Of a stretch of 40,917 nt of DNA, positions 11,135-20,403 are shown in pieces (positions within the stretch are counted from its first letter, which is position 1; every line of letters starts with the position of its first letter). The notes beneath the pieces were generated by a model. The model was not told the origin of the DNA, ran no database searches, and saw only the letters and a program-made list of their open reading frames with translations. Origin of the DNA: Spirogloea muscicola (lineage: Eukaryota; Streptophyta; Zygnematophyceae; Spirogloeales; Spirogloeaceae). Both the position numbers and the translations under genes were made by a program. The stretch covers positions 759,746-800,662 of the forward strand of contig WELB01000047.1 in assembly GCA_009602725.1 (NCBI GenBank), written 5' to 3'.

Positions 11135-11810
11135 CAGACTCCTGGAAAGAAGGGAGCTCTTCCAGAAGGGGGCGGGGGCTGTGAATGGCCAGCCCAAAAA
11201 GACTGAACAAGGGTCAAATGGCCAAAAGGCGGCAATACTACACAGCTATGCAAGAGACTACAGCGATTGGAGCTCAGTAAGCCCGAGTCACCAGCCACAA
11301 GTGGGAGTGACTTGCAAGTCGGAGTGAGTTGCAACTTGCACTCCTGGAAGAGTCTACCTTTCCTCAATGTAGAAAGTGGCTCTCCCAGAGGATGAAGTGT
11401 GTATTAAGGAAATGGAGTGTGTATTGAGAGATGGAGGGCCTGTGTGGCCAAGTACAAAGGCAAGCACATTGACAAATGTACGTCACCTGCTGCTCAGCTG
11501 ACCCGCTCAGTAACCACGAGTCAGCACATAGAGGTCGCTAATTGATGCCTGAATACCGGACGGCAATCGACAAGCTCTTGAGCTACCAGCTAAGGCTCGA
11601 CCAGCTTTCTGATGCAACGCATGAGCCTGAGCTCGCTGCAGACAAGCTGACACACGACGTTGCAATCAAGAAAAATTGAGGGAGGGAGGGCCGGTGTGGC
11701 CAAGTGTACGAAGGCAAGCGTATTGGCAGATAGAGGGGGCAAGGGCTGTGAACAGGCAGCCCGAAAAGCATTGACAAGGTCCGACGGGGCCAGAAATTGC
11801 TCTGAGACGA
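11135..11810 (-). mobile_element. LINE 3'-end cluster with both tail types
   Basis: Hairpin modules on the minus strand lie at 11150-11225 and 11735-11805. Between them are the alternative GGCC-hairpin tail (11390-11480) and a coding fragment (11524-11652) nearly identical to 3918-4048. The arrangement suggests nested insertion of related elements. Confidence 0.65.
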
Positions 11811-11888
11811 TGTAAATGAGGCAACGTAAGGAGAAAGAGGAGGCAACAAGGTGGCCGCAGACGGCAGTGGCGCAGGCGCGGGCGCCCG

Positions 11889-11896
11889 TGACGTCA
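11889..11896. promoter_or_regulatory. TGACGTCA palindrome upstream of the Kir gene
   Basis: A perfect cAMP-response-element type palindrome, a known bZIP target, lies in the GC-rich region upstream of the Kir channel exons. Position and context make it a reasonable promoter element, but a single eight-base match could be chance. Confidence 0.3.
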
Positions 11897-11999
11897 ACCG
11901 CCGGCTCACCCTCCCGGACGCCCGCTGACTGACGCCGCCTGACGCCGGGCCGCTGACGCCCCTTTCCCCCGCGCCACCTCTGCTTCCGTCACACGCCCC

Positions 12000-12115
12000 C
12001 CTCTCGACCTCCAGTGCCGCCACCGCTGCGGCCGCCGCCGCCACCGCCTCCGGCGCCGCCGGCGCCGCCGCCGCCGCTTTTGGCGCCGCCGCCGCCGCCG
12101 CCGCCGCCGCAGACC
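12000..12115. repeat. GCC trinucleotide repeat
   Basis: Imperfect GCC tract inside the GC island before the Kir gene. It produces alanine, arginine and proline runs in every frame and explains a long minus-strand open frame across 11583-12800, which I regard as spurious. Confidence 0.8.
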
Positions 12116-12351
12116 TGCCTGGCTGCCGCGCCTGGCTGAGCCTGCAGAAGCGCGGGCTCCTGTGGGATCTGCCACCTGCTGCCGCCTGGGAGGGCCTGGC
12201 ACGCAGGCTTGCCTGCCGGCAGCGGCATCGCGGTCCCTGCGGCGGCGGCAGCGACGGAGGCGCAGGCTGCTGCAGCTGCGAGGCGGGCAGCGTGCATGGG
12301 GGCTGAGGCGAGCAGGCATGGCGCCGCAGCACGACACTGGCACCAGGGCCG

Positions 12352-15300
12352 GTGCTGAGCGCGAGGCGGAGCTGCCCCCCGACGCCGTCAGCAAGTCCGT
12401 CGCCCGCCCATCCCACCGCTTCTGCCGTGCCATGCCTGAGTCGGTCTGTAGCCTCGAGCTGTTCTTGGCAGCAGCCGGGGGTGAGACCCCATCTCCGGCG
12501 GCCGCGCAATGGGCGCCTCCATCCCCTCGGGGCTGACTCTGCCGGGTGCGGGCCTGGCCGCGGCAGCAGGTCGAGCTCCTTCTCCTGGTCCAAGGAGCTG
12601 GCCGAGACGCAGTACGAGCGGCTCTCCCGCGACCCTTCCCGGCGCGGAGTGAGTGCCACGACAAACCCCTTCCTCATGAGCGTCAGCCCCTCAGCCCACG
12701 GTGCTTCTCGAAGACATAGACAAGCCTGCCACGTCTCTGACAGACCGGCTTGATCTAGGTGCAACCCGTTTGCATGTTGTCCCGTACTTAGGCACTGCAC
12801 TACTTTGACCTGTCACTAGAAACATCCGAGGTGCTTCAGATGGCATGTGGGCCGGCTGAGGCGGCAATGTAGGTGACAGGTGTGCTACGCCGCCTTCTTC
12901 TTGCCTCTGACAGGGGGACGGTGAGCACAGCGAGGACCAAAGCAGACGAAGCGACCCGACACAAGCGAGGAAGCAGATGGAGACGACGGGCAGCGACTTC
13001 GGTTATGACGCGGAGGAGGTGTCGTTTCCCCTCCAGGGCTTTGGAGCTCGAGTGCAGCCAGTGACAAGCCCCCGAGGGCCAACGCCCACTCCTGGTGGCC
13101 TTCTTGACGGCAGCCCACATGACGCAGCCCGGCAGACTGAGCAGGACAGGGCTGTGGCTGGTAATGCGAGCGCGTCCGGTCACGCCTCGCCCTTGCCACA
13201 AGGCCCGAGATCGCGCACCGCAAAGGAGCGCTGGAAGAGGCTGAGGCATACCGTCACTTTTGCCAACCAGGTCAGTGTGCCTGGTGTTGTTAGCAATGCG
13301 GGAAATTCACTTAGCCCGTGATATTGTATAGTCACACCTGCTGAAGAGCGCAGCCTCAGGATGGCTTGAGTATTGTCAAAATTCTTTGTCGCTCCTCTTT
13401 GCAGATGGGGGCAACGCTGAAGGCTGGCAATGATATACTGATGGACGAGAGCGTGGCGACCGCGATCCACGCTTCAGAAAGTAATCAGACCAAGAAGGAT
13501 GCCAATAACGCGAAGCCCGGGCCTGTCTTTAGGAAGATGGGCCGGAGTGCAATGGATGGCCTAAAAGTCAAGCACGACAAGGCCATGGTCTGCTTCTTGG
13601 CAGACTTCTACGTTGGTTGCCTCAAGGTGCTCGCAAGTCAGCGTGCTCTTCTGCCAACACCAACGCCAAGTTGTAGCCCGGCTAACCAAGTCGATTCCGT
13701 TATGTGGTGTCTGGTGACATCATTGTGCATGCGCTTCACCAATCCTTGCCTCATCAGATGCATCCTGCTACCCTCTATGACATACCACATAGAGGCGCAT
13801 GAGGAGTTTATCAAATGTGATCACATTTTCCCAACGAGTTCCTTCAGAGCCAACCTGTGGACTTGTGTATGACCTACTCAAGGTAGTGATTCTGACCATG
13901 TCCAAGAGGAGCCTCTCATTGTACTTCCCTTGTGTTTCCTGTCCAGACTCCTCCACACATATTTCTACTCGGGGTCTTGGTGGCACCAGTCCTACTTGGA
14001 TTTCTCTTCACACCAGCATTTCTGTTGGGGTTGGACGGCCTCAGCTTCGAGGATGGCATCATTGCCAATTCAGGAGACTGCACAGCAATGACATTCAGTC
14101 AAAGCTGCATGTGGGCTGCCAAGAGGAACTTCTCCATTGTTCTCAACGTCTTCCTCTATGCGTAAGATCCTGCTCTCCAGACCACAGACATCGCATCAAG
14201 CAGTGTTGCGAGATCAGTATTCAGTGTCGACTACGCAAATGCTGAGCTGAATCCAAACATAAGGAACGTGTACTGTGAGATGCAGCTACTTTGTGACTGA
14301 GTCGAAGCAAAGCAACAGTCGCATTGTTGACCTTCAAATTCCAATTTTGTAAGCATTAGCCAGTGGCCGAGGCCAATGTTCAAAGCCGACCAGCTGAGGA
14401 GTAGTTACCTGCCTTCGCACAGTTGTCTTTGGCATCATGGCTTAGGACATTGCGTGTAGGCAATTAGTGACTATGTGAGTCTTCTCCTTAAGATCACTGT
14501 CCTGTGCAGGCTATCCTTGTCCACCACCTTCGGAGGGTCCCCAGTTTCAGCAAGATCGCCATACTGCCTCCTCGTGGCAAATTGCAATACCCTCATGGCC
14601 CAGTTCCTATTTGTCTTCCTCTCGGGTGCTGTGTTCGCGCGGATGTCTCAGCCATCCCAGCCTGTCAGATGCTCCAGGAAGGCCATCATCAAGGAGGACG
14701 ATTATGTCAACACCATTGCAAATGCAGGGAAGCCCAAAGGGACGCACAAGTACGTGCTTATACGCAGCACTGCCTCAGGATTAGTCCCGATTCCCTCGCA
14801 GCTGTTCTCATCCTTGTGAAGATATGACTGGTTTGACCTGTGGATGTACTGACTTGCCTTCATCAGAAGCCTTGTGGCACATGTCTTAGCATGACATCCT
14901 TGGTGTCCTCTGCAGGGTGTTTGTGATGCGCTTGGTTCTTGTGGGACCCCATCCTTGCGAGCTGGTGGATGTAAAAATTACTGTCACTTTCAGGATCTTC
15001 ATCAAGCTGCCTAGCGGATCCTTCTTCTGTAGCACGCACAATCTTGACTTGGTCAGGTCTGAGGTAAGAGCCGCAATCTGCAGCCTCGCCTGCCCCTGGA
15101 AGATTGATTTGTGTAGCCTGTTAGTCGCGTGAATTATTATTCTAGACCTGCGTATGTCACGCAGCACTTCCTCACTGTCATGCTCAAACATTTGTGTATG
15201 TCTGGCAGAACTCACTTCATTAACTCCTGGTCACTTGTCCAGGTTGCTCACCTTCGATATGGATTCCTTGTACGACACGTGATAGCACCAGAGTCCCCGC

Positions 15301-16176
15301 TCTTTGGACATACACGTGAGACTATGGCTGATAGCGACGCATCCTTCTCCGTGTCGATTGTGGGCATGGAGCGGACGTCCATGACGTCCATTTTCCACAT
15401 GCAGGTCCGCCACTGGGCTCACTGCTTACGAGGTGTTGATGCACTCTGATTCCGTGGAACCGTAGTGATGTAGCTCGACTTTGCAGATCTGAACAAAGCA
15501 TGCGCGTTTGAGACAGTGAAGTTCCATGCTTGTACAGGAGTACTTCGTTCATGACAATGACGTCATCTGGGATGGCGACTTTGTGGACTTCGTGAGCCTT
15601 GATGAACACGGGCACAAGGTCATGGACCATGCCAAGATCGATCAGATCAGGACCTTCAAGGTGTGTTAAAGCTGCTGACTGACTGGTTTGGATGCTTCTG
15701 TCCTCGAAATTTGGCGCAGAGTATGAATTTGACGACCACGCTTTGCACGTCATATCTGCATGGCAGCCTGCAGTGTGCAGATATTTATATGAGCTAAGCA
15801 GTGAGCCTGCAACTCAATCTCCTCTTCGATCTCTCAATTGGACTGTTGTATACAGAGTGTGGGCGTAGCGAGCCAGGCCATCAGCAGGATGCACGCAGAC
15901 GTTGAGAAGCGGAAGCAGCTGTGGAAGCTTGGGGGGTCCTTCGGGGACAACAGCGATGATGACAACGGCGACTCTGCCCTCAATAGTGAAACGGCTGCAA
16001 CACAGGAGGATGGCAAAAGTGGCAGCAGCTTGCAAGCCTGGGTAGGCGCTACTCTGGAAGGCAAATCCATGTCATGGGCCAGAAAGCAGTGGGCCATGCG
16101 ATCGCTCTCCTTCAAGTGGAGCTGCTACAGTCAAGAGCCTGACGTCCTGCCTATGGAGGAAAAAAAGTCCGAGTAG
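12352..16176 (+). CDS. Inward-rectifier (Kir) type potassium channel
   Basis: Membrane ion channel subunit. Exons: an uncertain first exon ending at 12648, then 12914-13270, 13405-13626, 13947-14161, 14510-14749, 14916-15063, 15243-15404, 15538-15660 and 15856-16176; all later junctions agree in phase. From 12914 the protein has 595 residues. A polar N-terminus leads to a slide helix (LADFYVGCLK), TM1 (FLLGVLVAPVLLGFLF, about 198-222), a pore loop, and TM2 ending in FLSGAVFARMSQPSQ, which matches the Kir GAVMAKMAKP segment. The cytoplasmic immunoglobulin-like Kir domain follows, with LRYGFLVRHVI, PESPLFG, SMTSIFHMQEYF, VIWDGDFVDFVSL and KIDQIRTF. The filter reads TTFGGS where TTIGYG or TTIGFG is expected. 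The true start is unresolved: the GC-rich first exon is open in more than one frame. Family assignment is strong; ion selectivity is unknown. Confidence 0.85.
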
Positions 16177-17290
16177 CAACTATGTCGCTTTTCTCCTGTC
16201 GCACTTGGCAGAGGATGATCTTGTTCGGAGCGTCCAGTAGCTGTTGGGTTTTCATTAGCTATGGAAGTATGGAGTCACACCGACATGTCTTCTCTCTCCA
16301 GACCTGAACCTTGTTTGTCAGATAGCACGCAAGCAAGTCAAGACTCTGTTGTCTGTTGGCAGGGTTAGTGTACTTTCAGCCACCTACTTGTTATTAAGGG
16401 CTCTTGCCTCCATCCTCGACCCAGGCTTAAGTCAGTCGGCTTCTGTTGCGACTGGGCATGCCAAGTAGGGGGCTCCCTGATTGTTGACCACTGTGAGCAC
16501 CAGGCACCTTCAAGGGGGTTGCCTATTAATCCCTTCTCATGCACAGCATGGTCGTCCTGACTGACTGTAGATCGAGCTCTATGGTCTGCTGACATAGTTC
16601 TGCCGTCAGGAATCTGGTCAGCTTTACATTTTCGGCATTCCCCACAAGTGATGACAAGGGTGGACAAATCCGGAACAATTGGTACTCCCCTTGTCCTATG
16701 TCTCTGCAGCATGAGGCAGACATTTACCAGTGGTGCAGTAGTCAATCATGCACTAATTTGTAAAACCGGCACAGTTAGGATCTATCTAGAAGCTCAAGTT
16801 GCTCAAAGTGATGAGCAGGCCAAGCAAAGGAAGACCTCAACTATATCAGACAAAGCAAGCTTGTTTGAGGTGGGTTTCAGCCAAGGAGTGCTCCCAGTTC
16901 ACCCGCAAAAATCGTGTAGCAATCAAAGAGAGGCCCACAGCGGGAGGGCTAGCCGTGCTGCTGGTTAGCCCCTGCGCGGCGAGCTCGCAAGAAGTCCATG
17001 GCGTGAACTCGAATTGTCGGGGATAAGGGTTAGATTAATCACGGCCAGGGCTTGGGTCCAGAGTCTCTGGAATGAAGCAACCGGCAAGTGCGCAGAGAAA
17101 GTGCTCTTCCACCTTCCATAGTCAACAACTGCTGACTATGCTGAGATGCCCACCGCAGAACAGTAGACGAGCGCGTTGGGCGAGCACCCGACCAGCACCC
17201 GCGCCTCACCGGAGGTCGTCACTAAGAGAAACTGGGCTCGCACGAGGCCTATGGTTTACATTTTAGGACTAAGATTTTACTTCAGTCCCC
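16177..17290. other. Intergenic; possible Ty3/gypsy integrase remnant on minus strand
   Basis: On the minus strand, 16745-16365 encodes a peptide with LVITCGECRKCKADQIPDG. The spacing C-x2-C followed by KAD resembles the second half of the integrase zinc-binding motif of Ty3/gypsy elements. No histidine pair, catalytic core or long terminal repeat is visible, so this is at most a remnant. The rest of the span shows nothing recognisable. Confidence 0.25.
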
Positions 17291-17499
17291 AAAGGCAGCC
17301 ATAGAAGAATGGCACGAGGTGTGAGGCAGCCACACGCGCTTTTGAGGAGTCTAGCTGCTGGCAGGGGCACGTGGGGGCCCACAGAAACAAGGGGCGATGT
17401 TTGCGAGGGGCCAGTCAAAGAAAGAGATTTGACGAGACCGGAGCTTGATGAAGTGGCTACTACGAGTGGGTGCCCAGTGACCCTTACTCTCCTTCAGTC

Positions 17500-17610
17500 A
17501 GCAGCAGGTGATGTACATCTGTCAATGTGCTTGCCGCTGTACTTGGCCACTCAGGCCCTCCATAGCTCAATACACACTAGATTGATTGTCATACACAGCC
17601 AAAGCCTTCC
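17500..17610 (+). mobile_element. Alternative-tail LINE 3' end
   Basis: Contains the TACTTGGCCACTCAGGCC hairpin tail and a CAATACACAC end, in plus orientation. It matches the reverse complement of 11390-11480 and the tail following the coding copy at 29830-29982. Confidence 0.55.
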
Positions 17611-17699
17611 CTTGTACACCAGTAGAGAACGCTACTAGTCACATCATGCAGCTAGAGGTCTAACTAGAGGTAACAGAGCGTTGAGCCATACAGCAGCAA

Positions 17700-17930
17700 G
17701 ACGGGGAGGTGGGAGTGGGAGTGTGGGTGGAGCTTGGCGCTGACGCTCCACGACACCGGCGGCGGCAGGCTCGCGGGAGGCGGTGTGGCGGCGGCGCTGG
17801 GGCCCGGAAAAGGGCGGGACTTTGGGCGCCCCGCTGCGCGCCCCGTGGCGGGCCCGTTGACCCTCCACCGAACTTCAAGCTGCCCATTCCCAGCGGGCAC
17901 CCTTCCGAAAAGGTAGAGGATCGAGGCCCC
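17700..17930. other. GC island
   Basis: A short GC-rich island with open frames on both strands. No conserved protein motif is visible and a LINE fragment follows directly. It may be a remnant of a promoter or retroelement 5' region. Confidence 0.3.
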
Positions 17931-17999
17931 CTAACGATGCGACAGAAATGTGTGACAGTAGCAGCTCTTGCAGAGGCCTTACTTCATGGGAGCGATTTC

Positions 18000-18600
18000 T
18001 TTCAAAGGAGGGCGAGGGGCTGTGATCAGTCAGCCCACAGAAGATCAACAGCTCTACATGAGAAGCCAGCCCGAAATGAATTGACAAGGTTCGAAAACCC
18101 TAAAGCCTTTTCGATATTCTTCTTTTCGATAGCGTTACGATCATACCAGGGCCACTCCACCGGATCCCATCAGAACTCCGCATTTAGGTTCCCTTGGGCG
18201 AGAATAGTGCTGGGAAGGGTGACCTCCCGGGAAGTCCTCGTGTCGTATCCCGATCAGCGGTCCATGGCCCACGCCTTGCATCTGCGTGCTGCCGTGCGCT
18301 CTCGCTTGCTTCTCGCTGCGGCCTCCGGCTTTCGTCAGGGAAGCAAGCGCGGCCAGGGGAATTGTTTTCCGGCAGCTAGTCTGTCGGATCTGAGGCTCCT
18401 CACTCGTAAATACCGAGTGGTCCATCCTCCCCACTTCGGACATAGCATCTCCAGGCCTCTTCGTAGCTGCTTAGCGCTTTTTAGGCCCCTCCATCATTTG
18501 GCCCCTTCGAACCTTTGTCAATTCTTTTTCGGGCTGGCTTTTCACAGCCCTTGCCCCCATTGGGAGTGCCACTTCTCTATGCTATCGCTACTCATACATA
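18000..18600 (+). mobile_element. LINE C-terminal fragment with 3' tail
   Basis: Two minus-oriented hairpin modules (18000-18100) precede a plus-oriented coding remnant. That remnant includes HALHLRA, LLLAAASGFRQGS and SLSDLRLLTRKY, ending near 18420. Then comes the full 3' tail with its hairpin and CCCATTGGGAG end (18500-18575). This is the standard order: coding end, tail, hairpin. Confidence 0.7.
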
Positions 18601-18809
18601 CCAGAAGACAAGAAAGCTCAATGACACTAAGAATGCCTGCTTGGGGTCTGAATTGGTTCCTTAATCTCCTGCGTGGTACCTGCTTTCCGGAGCTGTGAGT
18701 GAGCTGAGAGAGCGCTCTCCGGCCCTCAGAGGTCACTTTCCGTCCATCCGCAGAAAGCACAGAGCGTTGTCTCGATTTTGCAGATTCCGCCCTAGTCTCA
18801 GACCCTACT

Positions 18810-19350
18810 ACCTTCACATTCCTTTTGGGCTGGCCTCCCACAGCCATTACCTTACATTTGAAGAGCTGTGACTGCAGTGGAGCCTGTCCACTCTTGGCCG
18901 GCCTTTCACAGCCATTGCCTCCTTCGGAAGCGCTTACATTCTGTCAATCTCTTATGGGCTGCCTTAGCGACCATCCTTGGTGTACAGCTGTATGATTCAT
19001 CGCTGGTCGGCCCCTTCGACCTTGTTTATTCTTATTGGGCTGGCCTTCCACAGCCCTCGCACCCCTTCGGAAGAGCTTATTTGTTTTTTAACGTGCTGGG
19101 CGCGCACCAAGCCAGCGACTCGCTCGTGGAATGGTGCTCCGGCGCCCCTGATAAGAATTGGCAGATATGCATATGCTCATCCGTGGGTGCTGAAGTCACC
19201 CTTCAGTTGCGTTGCTCGTTCTGTTACCGTAGCCCATGTTAGATTTTCTTCGTTTTTCTTGCGCACAGCGTACTGACTTGCTTTGGCCTCCCTTTCAGCT
19301 CATGCGCACTGCGCGCCTTATCTTCACAGCCCTCGCCCCCCCTTGAAGAG
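18810..19350 (+). mobile_element. Run of plus-oriented LINE 3' tails
   Basis: Hairpin tails recur at about 18815-18865, 18890-18930, 19010-19080 and 19315-19350, all in plus orientation. A coding-end remnant (ADMHMLIRG) lies at about 19155-19190. The series looks like repeated 5'-truncated insertion into or next to earlier copies. Confidence 0.6.
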
Positions 19351-19499
19351 CTTACTTCTGTGCAGGCCTCGCCCTTTGTGACAAGAACCATCAGCCATCG
19401 CCCCCTGATGGGAGTTATTGGTCCTTACTTCCTCTTCAGCCATTGCTTTACATACGGCACGGCGAGCAGGCTGACTTCAACGCCGCTGGCTCGCTAGCA

Positions 19500-19935
19500 C
19501 AGTGTCGCGCCTTTCCCATCCCTCCAGCGTTTCTTGGCCCACGCCTTGCATCTGCGAGCTGGCCGTGCGATAGCTGCCACCTATGACAATCGTCAAGGGG
19601 ACTTCTGTCAAGGGCTGCTTCTTATGTCTCTCTAGTCGTTCTGACTTGCGGCTGCTCACTAGGGGGCAGGCCAATCTCAACGAGGCAGGCTCTGTCGACC
19701 AGCTGTTTCGTATGCGCCTGTCAGTATCGCGCCAAAAGGTGAATGGCACACCCGCTTCACCTGAGTGCTGGTGGCGCTTTGGGTGCAGCCTCTGGTTATA
19801 GACAGAGGTAAGAGTGTAGAAGCAAGCGCGGCCAGATTGACTGGTGGCTGGGAGAGAGAGAGAGAAAGAAGTGGCTCTCCCAATGGGGACAAGGGCTGGG
19901 AGAGGCCAGCCCAAAGGAATGGACAAGGTCTGAAG
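19500..19935 (+). mobile_element. LINE coding-end remnants
   Basis: Plus-strand remnants read FLAHALHLRAGRAIAA and, after an in-frame stop and a frame change, LRLLTR (19527-19665). A second copy reading HLSAGGALGAASGYRQ lies at 19760-19810. A minus-oriented hairpin module follows at 19835-19935. All are broken. Confidence 0.6.
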
Positions 19936-20403
19936 AGTGTACATCGAGTGATGGAGAGCTTGAGTGACCAAGTACAAAAGCCCTACGCTTGCGTCGTCCG
20001 TGGCCCGGGAGGGTGGGCCACTCCGCCCCCGGCGGGCCTGACCGGCGTGGACGGGCAGGCTTACCAGCCTCCGCGTGGGAGGAGGAGAGAGGGCCCGGAC
20101 CTTCCTGGAAGAGCGGGGCACTCCGGTGACCTGGAGGCTGCTGGGGGCAAGCGCGGCCAGATTGAATCGGTGGCCAGCCCACCGGAATGGGCTGCTCAGG
20201 GGCTAACTGAGTAACACGCTGCTGCTCTGCCTCCTGCTGTGCTGCTGCTTCTTGGCACTCCCCGGTCCCCCGCTCGGCCTTGCCTCCGCGACGGCGGCGG
20301 CGACGGCGGCCATGGCCGCGGAGCGCGCGTCACCGCCCGCCGGCTTGCCGTCTCCGCGGTCGCCGCCGCGCCCGCGGCGCCGCGTCAGGCGCGGGGGAGC
20401 TCC
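19936..20403. other. Upstream region of the NRG2-like gene
   Basis: Holds a partial minus-oriented repeat end (20145-20195) and then a GC-rich stretch running into the start codon at 20404. The last 160 bases are open in several frames. I see no TATA box; the GC-rich leader is similar to those of the other genes here. Confidence 0.4.

Noticed and set aside
11583-12800. 405-residue minus-strand open frame
   Set aside because: It spans a GC-rich island with a GCC repeat and a repeat end; composition is low-complexity and the plus strand carries the in-phase Kir exons at its end.
18242-18420. Host gene candidate with HALHLRA and DLRLLTR
   Set aside because: The same peptide recurs at several other loci in the window in broken form, which identifies it as a dispersed element.
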